This document shows, one piece after another, positions 49,379-60,596 of a stretch of 64,000 nucleotides of DNA. A program made the position numbers and the translations under genes. The stretch's first letter is position 1; every line of letters begins with the position of its first letter. Source of the stretch: Colletotrichum lupini (Eukaryota > Ascomycota > Sordariomycetes > Glomerellales > Glomerellaceae). Location of the stretch: assembly GCF_023278565.1 (NCBI RefSeq), contig NC_064678.1:1302001-1366000 (forward strand), written 5' to 3'. The notes beneath the pieces were generated by a model. That model worked only from the letters and a program-made list of their open reading frames with translations, ran no database searches and was not told the DNA's origin.

Positions 49379-50587
49379 ATGGAGCAAGCGGTAAGGGACT
49401 TCAAGACTCTCGGCCGGTCAAAGTCAACGCCTTCGGGTCTTGACAACAAATGGGTTTTTGGTGTCCGACACGTCGAACTCAATCCGCCTGGAGATCTGGT
49501 AATCGCCGTACACCCAGTCAGCCGGTTCGTGTTGCGAGGCGGCCCGGCTCAGATCCTCTCGCAGCCTACCGAACGTGATAGAGCCAGAGCGACTGTGACT
49601 CCCCTTCTCCAAGCCTTCTTCAAAGGCAGCCCAGGTGCTGAACATGCTGCGTTTGCTCCCTGGAGCTGGTCGACAGACAGTCCCGAGCTCGCTGCCGCTA
49701 TTGGGCCAGAGCTGGCTGCTGCAGGAATCCCGGGTGGTCTTGAGAAGGTGACCGTTTGCTCTGCTGAGGAAAAGGAGATCCTCGGAGAAACTTGGTCTGA
49801 GCTCAGAGACCTCCTGATGAACTTCATGGGTGGTAGCAGGCCCGGACAGGCGACCGCAGTTCCGTCCGCTGTGTCACCCGGGGACTCATCCAAATGCCAT
49901 GGCTGTGGTCTCTCCTCCGAAAACTTCTCCTCGCCGATGAAGAAGTGTTCCGCGTGTCAGAAGGCATGGTATCATTCCCAGGACTGCCAGCGCTCGCACT
50001 GGAAAATGCACAAGCCGACCTGTGTCGCCCACCGCCCGGCTCCAGCCCCGTCCACGGCTGCGTCGCCGGGCATGGGCCCCGCATACAACTATTACAACAA
50101 TGTGGCGCGAAAATCTGAGGAGGGGCAGGCGTTGTTGCGCTCGCTTAACATCGATCCTATCTCAGTTCGCCCAGGAATGGATTTGCCACTGCGCCGTCTC
50201 GTCATCGCTGGCAAAGACACGCCTGAATACTTGCGAATTCTCTTTGGGCCGACGTTTGCTAGCGAGGAGAAGGAATTGGAGAGGGTTAGGCTGGAGGTCC
50301 TGATTGACCCTCCTCGTGGCTCCCCAATGTACGTGCAACAAGACCTTGATGACGCCGGAACCAAGCCTCCCACTCGTGCGCTTCGACCGGCGAGCGAGGC
50401 GGAACTGGAGACGTTGAAGGAAGTGCGGGAGATCCAGGAGAAAGTCAGGCAGAAGGTTGGGGTTGGGCGTTCGCCTGATACAAGAGTCATGCAAGAAGTC
50501 CTGATGACTTGTGGGCCTGATTGGTCAGAGAAGTTGCAGCTGTACATGCTTGCAGTCAATACTATGGACCAAGGTGTCCGCCGCTGA
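49379..50587 (+). CDS. MYND-type zinc-finger protein
   Basis: A single exon encodes 402 residues from the ATG at 49379. The frame is open upstream to 49292, but those 29 residues look like leader, and a possible acceptor lies there. The MYND finger is at residues 173-215: C173, C176, C190, C193, C203, H207 or H211, and C215 (KCHGCGLSS, KKCSACQKAWYHSQDCQ, HWKMHKPTC). MYND fingers bind zinc and mediate protein-protein contacts, often in transcription or chromatin proteins. The N-terminal 170 residues have no domain I recognise. The C-terminal part is hydrophilic with a basic-acidic helix near residues 335-365. There is no SET domain. The end of the gene is about 360 bp from the RIP-mutated LINE. 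Confidence 0.85.
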   Translation: MEQAVRDFKTLGRSKSTPSGLDNKWVFGVRHVELNPPGDLVIAVHPVSRFVLRGGPAQILSQPTERDRARATVTPLLQAFFKGSPGAEHAAFAPWSWSTDSPELAAAIGPELAAAGIPGGLEKVTVCSAEEKEILGETWSELRDLLMNFMGGSRPGQATAVPSAVSPGDSSKCHGCGLSSENFSSPMKKCSACQKAWYHSQDCQRSHWKMHKPTCVAHRPAPAPSTAASPGMGPAYNYYNNVARKSEEGQALLRSLNIDPISVRPGMDLPLRRLVIAGKDTPEYLRILFGPTFASEEKELERVRLEVLIDPPRGSPMYVQQDLDDAGTKPPTRALRPASEAELETLKEVREIQEKVRQKVGVGRSPDTRVMQEVLMTCGPDWSEKLQLYMLAVNTMDQGVRR

Positions 50588-50944
50588 AGATCAAGTCGAG
50601 TTGCTGGCAAGACATTTTCGGCGAAAGGAAGTGTTGGGATTTGGGCCAAGAAGATCCCGGGAGAGCTTTCAGCAAATATTATTACGTGCTCAGCTTTCAA
50701 TGGACGCAAGGGGGCAATACAGGGCCTGCTGTCATCTAAACAACCCTAAGCAAACTTAGGAGCGAGAACCATAACACCACTGGGATGATTATTCTACATT
50801 TGTGTGCTTTGGAAGTGTTACTAATACGAAGATTGTTATAGCAATATTTTCTCAAAGGAAATGGAAGGAAGTGGTCAGAAGTGACTTTGGTATATATGTA
50901 CGAGGCTGCCTGCAACCTTCCTCCTATATACTTTTTCTTAGCAC
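50588..50944. other. 3' flank of the MYND gene
   Basis: Short GC-balanced stretch becoming AT-rich at its right end. No gene seen. A 6-bp inverted repeat, CGCACT/AGTGCG, sits at the border with the LINE (about 50944-50958). Confidence 0.5.
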
Positions 50945-53900
50945 GCACTATTAGTGCGGGCTACTTTATTATATTAACCTCCTTAATAAGGCCTATTCTA
51001 CCCCCCTTTTTCTTATACTAACTATAACTAGCTTAAGTAACGGCTATTATATATTATTATAGCTACTACCCTCTTTAAATATTTTTAATACTCTCTTAAG
51101 CTTTATTACGATTATTTAGTTTATATTACTTCGGTCCCTAATTAAAAAATACTATATTTTAAACTTTATTAAAATAACGTTTATAATTTTTAAAATTATA
51201 AAAGTTCTAATTATAAAACCTAGGTTAAACGCGTTTATTACTATAACTTAACTTAAATTGATAATAATATCCTAACCCCCCCTAATTATAAAGCGCATTT
51301 TAATAAAATTATAATTATTAACGAGATTAGGACCTATTTTTTTAATTTTTATTTTATAAAAGATATTACTTTTATAACTATTTAGGAGTCTTTTTAATTA
51401 TTAAAAAACTCTAAATATATTATTATTATAAGCTATTATATTATTAAACTCGAGGCTTTTTTTTAAAAAACCTTAGTTATTACTTATTAAAACTTCTTAG
51501 TATAAGCTAGATTATAGAATTATAATAGGCCTCTTTTTTATTAAAATAATCTTTTAAAGCTCTAGTTATTATACTTAATATCTTATTAATTACTAGCCCT
51601 AGGGGCTTATAGCTTAAGCTTTAAGTATAACGAGCGACTTATAAAAAGGAGCTAAAAACGTACTTTCTTTCCTTAATACTCGTATTTTTATTTACCTTAA
51701 CCTTAAGAATCCCCGTTACTAAGTAGAGGTACGGTTTATTTATAAAAAAGTTATTAAAAACTACTTACTTAAGGGTAAAAATATTAGCTTAGTAACTAGG
51801 GTTCTAATTAGTTACGTACTTATTTTAAAGATTTTAAGAGTATAATAAGTTATATTTAATTATTATACTTAGCTACTTAAACTTTTTAATATAATTATTA
51901 TTAAGGGATCTAAGATTTAGTTTATTCATATTATTAAAGGCGTTAAGACTTAGATCCCCGGCCTTAATAAGTAACCCCTTAACTTTAGTATATACGTTCG
52001 GGACGAAGTTAAAGTAATAGTAGGGATAACCCCCCTCTACTACCGGACCTCTAGCCTAACGAACGGCCCTTATATAATTTATATTATATCCTTCTTAAGA
52101 TTAATAAAAAGGCTTTTTAATAGTTTTAAATTAGTAATAGCTTAGTTACTTATTTACTAACCCCCTTTTAAATAGTATTAGGTCTACTTAGATTAGTATA
52201 GCTTTAAGGACTATATTAGAACTTAATATTATTATTATTATAAAAAGCTAGGATATAATAGTAATTATATTACGATTATTCCTTAGTATATAAATTACTA
52301 AGGGCTATATATAAGTAATTATACGAGCTACCCTATATACCCCTAGAGGAAAAATAGTACTATTATTTACTAAACCTCTTAATAAAAAAAACTCTTACGT
52401 AAAGTAAGTAAAGAACTTTATACGTAAGTTACGAAGCTCGACCTCTCCCTAAGCCCTATTCTTAAATTAAACCTTATAAAGTCCTTAAATACCTAGTTCT
52501 AAGATAAGATTATAAGTATTAAAACGAAGAAACTTATTAAGGATATTATTTAGGGGTCTATAGTTATTAATATAACTATATATAATATTAAAAATTACTT
52601 AAATAAATAAGAATAAACTTACTTAATTATTATAACGTTAAATAGTACTATAGATTTTATTTTAAAAAGCGGTAACTATCCCCTTTTTTAAAAAATAGGG
52701 CTCTAAACTCCCCCCTAAAAATAACTTAAAATACGAAGAGCCTATTTTAAAAAAAAAGAGTAAGAGTAAATATAAAAGCGCCTCGCGTAAGCGCTCTATA
52801 ATTATTTATAGCTAGCGTATTTAATACGTATTAAAATTAAAATACTATAAGCTAACGTATAAAAGAACGGTTATAAATATAATTATACTCTTATTATTAC
52901 CGAATTTAAATAAGTAAATATCTTATTATTATAAGAGCTATAATATAATATAGATAAATTATAAAATATTACTAAATCTTACCCTAGCTTCGCCCTATAC
53001 TTACTAATTTAAAGCTAGGTTATAATTATTAATAAACCTTAGGTCTTTATATACGTCCGCTAGACCCTCCCGTACTTAATAGCGTTCGATATTATAAAGC
53101 TCTCTTACTAAGACTTATTTAGAGTACGTATTTTAAAGTATTATATTTTTAATACTTATTACGCCCTTAATAAAAAGTATGTATTAATAATATTTAATTA
53201 CTAAACCCCCCCGTAAAAGCTATTTATTACGGGGGATTTAAACTCTCGTTATACTAATTAGTAGCTAGGGACCCCTTTATATACCCCTAGGAACTACTTT
53301 ACTAACTAAATAGACGGCTATTACTTTACTATACTAAACCCCGTAGGGGTCCCTATTTATAAAACGGGTAATATACTTAACTTAGCTATTTTTAACGTCC
53401 CCCTAGCCCGGACTTAAATTACTAACTATATATATACTAAATCGGACTATAATACCCTTATTATAACTATCCCCCTTTTTACTAGCTTAGGTAATACGTA
53501 TTAGCTAAGAAAAAAGAAGCGGAAAATTAAACTAGAGAATATATTATAGTTCGTAGAGAGGGTTAGGGAGCTAACTTAGGTATTATATATTATATATAAT
53601 ATTATATAAGACCTTAATTTAGTTATAGAGAGCCTTAACGACGTATTTTAGTATACTTATACTTCTTTTTCTACCCCGTATTATATAAGGGGTAGGGGAA
53701 TAAAGTAGTAAGACGAATCGTATACTAAGGTTAATAAACGTTTTAAAATAGTATACATAACCGACCCCTAATCTCTTATTATAATTATAATTAATTAGTA
53801 ACGTAATAATACTATATAAAGGGCTAAAGCCGCTATATAAGCTAAAATAGTCTTTTTTATTAAAAAGGATTCGGATATATACTAAATTATAAGTTAGAAC

Positions 53901-56900
53901 TAGCCTAGGCCTTAGGTCTAATTCTTTTTTTTATAAGATAGTAAGAATATAGTTATTAAACTTATTAAGAAAGTAATACTTTTCTAAAAAAAAGCTCTTA
54001 GAGCGTATAACCGTAAAGAATAACGTATATTTCGACCCTATGATATACTTTTAATAGCTATTACTTTAGGATCTTATTATTTATTAGCGTAAAATAAATA
54101 ATATAGTACTTAGTATAAAAAATACTACCCTTAGTATAAATAATATTATAATCTTAATACTACGGGCCTATTAACTATATATTAATAACTACGTCCGTTA
54201 TTTTTACTAAGCCTATTTCGTACTTAGATATTACCCTAAGGCCTAACGAGATACTAAGGTAGTAATAATATTAAAGCTTAACTAAGATATACGTATTTAT
54301 AAAGGCTAGCGCCCGATCTTATTCTTAGTGACCCTAGGGAAGGGGCTAGAGCGCTTTATAACTAAGAAGATATTTTATATTATTATTACTTAAAGTATAC
54401 TTAACTTATAAATAACTAAGGTACTACCTAAACGATTAATTACGGATATAATTAAAATAGTAATTTATAATATATAAGCTATTTTTAATAAAAAGCTAGT
54501 TATTATTATTATTATAATAAATATTAAAAGAGCTTTTAACTTAGTACTATATAACTAGCTATATAATCGGCTCTAAGTATAGGGTTAGCTTAAGAATATT
54601 ATTATTTAAGTATAGTACTTTAACTAATTACGCCGAGCCTCGGTTTATTATAAAAAATATTAAAGTCTTATATTCCCCCTTTTTTATAGTTTATTATAGG
54701 GGTTATTAATCTTATTTATCCTCTTTTTATTATATACTAAGTAAATTTATTAAATTAGCCCGGAGTCCTTTAAATTTAGCTATATTAATAATTATATAAT
54801 ACTAAGTATTAAAAAGGACCTTACTAAGGCTACTTCCCGGGTATAATAGATTTTAAATAATATTATTACTTAGGGTAGGGATAATATTATTTAGTTTAAT
54901 TTTAAAAAGACTAAAGTCCTTTATTTTATAAAATAAACCTTATTAAGGGCTAGAGATATTACCCCCCCCCTATTTATTATAATAATAAAGAGATTAGACC
55001 TTATAAAAAGGGTATTATAAAGTAGCTAAGTATTATTTTTAATAAGAAGCTACTTTTTTATAGTTATATTACTAAATACTAAAATAAAGCTAGGTTTATA
55101 ACTAGCTATATTAAAGGCCTTAATGAAGTCTTTAATAATACGCCCCTAGTTACTATATATAAAGCGATTTATATTATTATTATTCTTAAGGCCCTATATA
55201 GCGCTAAGCTATAATACTCCGGCCCGACCTAACTTATTTTTAAAATTAAAATTAACTCTAAAATACGTGCTTAATTAGAAGTTTAATACGGGCTAAAGTT
55301 AGTTATTAAGACTTTTTAAACCCTTATTAATATTACTTTAAGGGGCTCTTTTTTAATATAGCGGACTATATTAGTTATAGCGCTATTATAGGAGGTAAAT
55401 ATATTATTAATAAAGCTTTTCTTAGACTTTTTTAAAAACCACTACGCTATTAGGCTTTTTATACTAAACTACTCTTATTTTTTAGCTTAGAGGATCTACA
55501 ATTATAAGCTACTACGTAACTATAAGAACCCCTCTTATTTAACTATATTTATTTAAATAGCTAGTTAAATTAAACGTCCCCCGTAACTAGCTTTATTACC
55601 CCGTAACTTCTTAATTATAAATAACTTTAGTAATATTTAAAAAGTAATTAAAATAAAAAAATATAAAGTTATTATAAATAATACGAATCTCTTTTTATTA
55701 CGTATATTATAGCTTATATAAATAGGTTATAAATAACTCTAAAGGCTACGGGCTTTAAATATACTATTTACTAAGGACTATAATTAATTTATTTTAAGTA
55801 CTACTACCTCCCCTAGGCCGAGGTTTTTAATATTAAAATAAGAGGGGCTATTATAAGTCTCTACGCAGCGCTAAGGCTTAAAAATAAGTTTATTATAATT
55901 ATTACGGTTTATTTAAATAACTAGGCTATTATTAAGTACTTAAATAGTACCCCCCCTTTATTTTCTTAATAAGCTATTTTTAAGTTTTAGGAGCTTATTA
56001 AGAACGCTAGGGTCCCTATTACTTTTTATTAAATACCTAGCTATAAGGGTATTATAAGGAACGAAATAGCGGACTAATTAGCTAAAAAGGGTATTATTAT
56101 AAATCCCTCTAACCTATTTATACGCCTCTTAATTATTATTTATATTAAGCATCGTACTTAGGAAAAATAGCTAACTATACTCCGGGGCTAGTAAAAGGAT
56201 TATTAACTAAACTCTTATAAGGCCCTCGCTTTATTTATTAATAATATAGCGAGCCCCGAGCTAAAGTTACTTACGTAACGCTAGCTTTACTAGCTCTTCT
56301 TAACTAAGTCTAACTATAAAGACTACGCTATATACTATTACTTATATAATTATAATAATACTAACCTTTGCTACTTATATAAAAAAGAAAAAGTACTTAA
56401 TTATATTTATTATTATTATCTAGTCTTACGTAGGGGTATATTATAATTTACCCGAGCTAACTTCGTTTAGTATTAACTTAGTAAAGACTAGTCTACTTAT
56501 ATTATACTACTATAAAGCTCCCGGTTCTTTACTAATATTTATTTAAAATAAACTAATATTCATTAGAATTAGGTTAGTGCGCACGGAATTAGTTACGGTA
56601 ATACTAGACTTATATTTATTATTAAATAATATAGCTATAATAAAGGTATCGGGGTACCCCCCTTAGCCCTTATATTAATAAACTAACGTAATAGGACGTA
56701 CTATATAATTCGTATTTTAACTAGCTATTTAAAATAGACCTTTTTAAACTAAACCCCCCTATTATAATAAGTTTATTAATATAGCCGTTAGCTCCCTTAG
56801 TAAATATTAATTTTATAGGGCAAGTACATTAATACGGCTCGTTTAACTAGGATACGTAATAAGCTATATACCTTATTAGCCCTATAAAGCTTATATTTAC

Positions 56901-57335
56901 TTATAGTAGTACTAATAATAATATTACTTTTTATCTACGTTATATTAATACTTTATTTTATTATATAATATAATATATTACTTTATATTATAATATATAT
57001 TATATACCTCTCCCCCCCCCTTATTTTACTATTTTATATTTTATACTATACTACTCTCCCTCTACTTATTAAAGGAGCTAGACTCTTTGCCTCGGGTAAT
57101 AATACTTATTATAATACGACAACGGTCTTTTTATAAATATATAAAACACTACTTAGTTAGTTTATTATATTATTAATATAATACTTAAACCTTACTAAGT
57201 ATATTTACCTTAGGTTATAAAATAGTACGGGGGGCTATGCGTAAGTAAAAGGGTTAATCTTAAATTATATATTATATTATTTTATAAGAGGGTATTATAT
57301 AGGCTTTACGGGGCACGGTATACGGTTTTATAATT
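50945..57335 (+). mobile_element. RIP-mutated Tad1-like LINE retrotransposon
   Basis: About 6.4 kb of AT-rich DNA with stops in all frames. On the plus strand, 54295-54365 reads RPILFLVTLGKGLERFITKK, and 54510-54600 reads NIKRAFNLVLYN, matching the RPI and DVxGAFDxV motifs of LINE reverse transcriptases. Later, about 56030-56100 reads RNEIADxLAKKG, the RNase H motif (GNEIADxLAK) that follows the RT in the Tad clade. The tail (about 56330-56520) resembles the Cys-rich end of these ORF2 proteins. The ORF1 and endonuclease regions should lie at about 51000-54000 but I could not read them securely. There are no LTRs. Limits are set by the change in base composition; the end lies near 57335. Not active. 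Confidence 0.75.
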
Positions 57336-57465
57336 TTGATGTGATATAGTCGCCTTTTACCTCACTCGAGGATACTACGGCATAAAATGGCACAAACAAA
57401 CAAATAAAATACGAGGCTGCCTGGATACTACCCAAAGCCTACAATCATTGCCCGAACCCGCTGTC

Positions 57466-60400
57466 TCAATGACGGACAACGCGATTGCGGACGTGATAAT
57501 CCAAGTCATGCCTCCTCTTCCCAGAGCCAAAAACTCTCGTTTCAAGTGCATTTAGCAGGCCATCGAGACCGCGCTTAGCAGAACCTCCAGATAATGTGAC
57601 ACCCTCATCAGTCAGGGCTTTTCTGACGTCCGCGATAGTAGCCTTCGAAGTTGAAGCCGGAGCCTCGACCTCATCAAAGCTTTTCTCTGGTTAGTCTTGG
57701 GAACTTCAGCTGAAACATTGACGTCGATTTACTCACTAGTAGACGGCATAAGGACCCGGCTTGCCCGCCGCCTTGGCGGTTTCTCCACCGTTCAACTCTT
57801 GCTTGCCGATGAGCTTGAACTTTCCGGAAATCCCCTGCACAAATGAGGTCTCGCGGTATTCCGAGTTGGCAACGGCTTCAATGTAGCGACCTGACTTGGA
57901 GTTGATCATGAAGAGGTAGTCCTTTGTGGTTGTGAACATGCCGTCGCCGAGGTTGAGGGTCGTCGCCATGACTTTGCGAACCTCGCCGGTGCCACCTGAA
58001 GGTGTGTTGACGTTGAGAACGAGGTCTAAAGCCATTAGCAAATACAAACATTGAAACACTGTAGAATATCAGCATAACTCACCTTGAACTTCGTAGATGC
58101 CTGCCTTTCCCTTGCTAATCACACCGGACTCAAGCTTATTGAGCATGTTGACCGTCGCAGCATCAAGATCAGTCGAGCGTACAACTAAGCCAGTAGCAGA
58201 GGGAAGCTTTGACAAGGCGTTGTTGAACTCGGGGTTGATCATGTACCATTGGATCCAGGTCTTGAGAGCCCACTTCTCCTGATCACTCAGACCATACGCC
58301 TTGGACGTTGCGGTGGCGATCTTGCCCCAGTCGGCGGTCTTCTTCCTTGCCTCGAGCAACACAGCGCTGATCTCGTCGACATTGGCGGAGACGGACTGCG
58401 CCTTGGTGTACCAGTTGGCAAAGCCCTCGCTCATGGTAGTGATAAGCGTCTTCTCGTCAGCTGTGAGGGCTGCGGTCTCGGAGAGAGTGGCTACGACGCG
58501 ATTAGCCAAGGGGATGGCTTCAGATGTGCCGAGGCCGGTTGCCAGGCCAGTCTGGTTGTTCCAAACGGGCTCTGGTGCTTCCAGGGTCTGAGGACTCAAG
58601 AAGCAACAGAACTTGCGCAAGATGCCCTTTTGGCGGCGGACCCTGGCACCACCTCCCTCGATGCAGATTTTGCAGTTGTCGAATCCTGATGAGGTTAGCT
58701 CTGGGGCCTGATCAATTGGACTAAAGTTGGCGTTGCTTAGACTCACCTCCTTCTTCGATGGATTTCTCCATGGCAGCAACGTCGCTATCCGTGTACAGCA
58801 GTTTGGGCTTTCCATCGCCAGTATCACGGAAGATCTGCACGGTGTTCTCACCCTCCTTAGCTTCCAGCATGAGCCCCTTGCCTTCGCCAACAGTTGCCGC
58901 AGTCTTGCCAAACTTTGCCAATACAGCGTCCACGGCACCAACAGCCTTCGCTGCTGTTGCGACGTCCTTGGCCACACTCAAGAGTCCCACAACATCCGCG
59001 AAGATGCTGCCCGCCTTTTCAATATCGTTGTCGTAGGTGAGTTCGTGGATGCTCTGTTTGACAAGACGTCAGCAGAAGCACTCGACTGGGGCTTTTCACG
59101 AGGCCTGAGTGCGTGTTTACTTACATCAAAAGCTCTGAATGCGTCTCTGCATCCCTCTCGAATGGTCTTTCCGACGCTCGCCTCAAAGATGCTGGTAAGA
59201 TGGCTCATCCCCATACATGTAACCTTGAGCTCTTGGACGTGAGGCGTGGCTAGAAACTTGAAAGCACCGATAGCTGAGTTGATGACGTTCTTCATTACGC
59301 CTGAAGCAAGCCTCGTATCAGTGATTGGGGCTCTCTTGGTATTAGAACCAGTCACAACTTACCCATCCAAAACTGGTCCTCAAGAGGAATATTCGACCCG
59401 GGGTTTCCAAACAGAGGATCATTTGAAGTCTGGCGCTTCGAGTTCGCGCTACCGCCTCCACCACCAACACCACCAACATACTTGATCCCAGCGAACAAAT
59501 TAGAAGCGCAAGCGGCTCCTGAGGGATTAGCAATACAAGGTCCCTGGCTAATCTTCCTCACGCAGACTTCAAGCGCATCCGACGCATTGGCTCCAGTGCG
59601 AACTTCAGGAAGATCCAGACAAAAGGCAGGCCACAAGTGAAGGATACAAGTCTTGTTGGAAGGATTGGCATCGCAGCCGCTGGGGATGGTAGCAAAAGAG
59701 CGCGCAACGATGCAGTCGGTCGAACCCATACTTTCTAGCATGGATGTTGATGTGTTGCCTTGGTCGGCGAATCTGCACTGAGGGATATCGCCTTCTGATG
59801 CTGGCGGAGTGGTGCCAAAGGAGGTGGATGTGAGGTTTGTCAATTGCGCTTGCGGGTAGTACATGGTCCCCGTGGCGGGAGGAATGACGAGCTTTCCGGT
59901 GTCGTTGGCATACGCGCAGAACTGGGTCTGGCTGGCTGAGGGGAAGGTAAGGGCTTCGCCGGCGTTGGCGGGCCTCTCGAGGGCACCCAGTGTTGAGGAG
60001 TAGATGAAGAAGGGCTGCTTGTCTCCGGGAATGCCAACCTGATGAAACTTTTCGTTAGGGAAACCCTTCGTAGCTCAAGCAAGTGAAAACTTCAGCTCAC
60101 ATAGAATGTCTGGTTCTTGGCCAGATCGCATGCAGCAACCTTGACAGTACCGCTGGAGATATCCCAACAGCCACCACCGGAGCCTCCTCCGGCAACTCTG
60201 ATCCCCGAAGGATCGGTGAAAGATGTACCACCGGCCAATATTCCGTTTATTAAGTAAAATGTGGTAGCTAGATCGGCAGCCGTGCCACCCGCCATCACCG
60301 TGTCAGTATTAGACTGAACTGGTGTGAACGTTTTGGCATCCCCCGTTGCGTCTTGAAAGCTTGCAGCGCATGATGGTGTATTCTCGGCCGTAGCAAAGAA

Positions 60401-60596
60401 CTTAAGCGGCATTCCAAGAGTCTGTATTAAAGACGGCTTTTGTCAGTTCCGTTGTCCTTCTTGCGATATTGGGGAGTGGTGGTCCCAGGAGGAAGCTAAC
60501 CCATTCAACCGTGTTGTCTGTCTGACCATTGGTTGCAACCGCTAGCAAACCAATGGCCCCAACGAGACTCCGAAGAAAGTCCCGTGATTTCACCAT
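57466..60596 (-). CDS. Predicted secreted protein of unknown family, eight exons
   Basis: Eight exons keep phase from ATG 60596 to TGA 57466: 60596-60501, 60421-60101, 60038-59363, 59300-59125, 59053-58747, 58685-58083, 58025-57737 and 57679-57466. They give 754 residues. The first 24 or so form a classic signal peptide (MVKSR, then LVGAIGLLAVATNG). Residues 33-340 are Cys-rich with several N-x-S/T sites and a Gly-rich GGGSGGG, then a longer Gly run before NSKRQTSND. KR/RR pairs (SKRQ, VRRQ, SAKRG, GKRRH) could be Kex2 cleavage sites. The middle is Ala/Lys-rich and helical (AKDVATAAKAVGAVDAV), the rest mixed. I do not recognise a domain. The intact splice structure argues for a live gene. Probable location is secreted or cell wall; function unknown. 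Confidence 0.75.
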
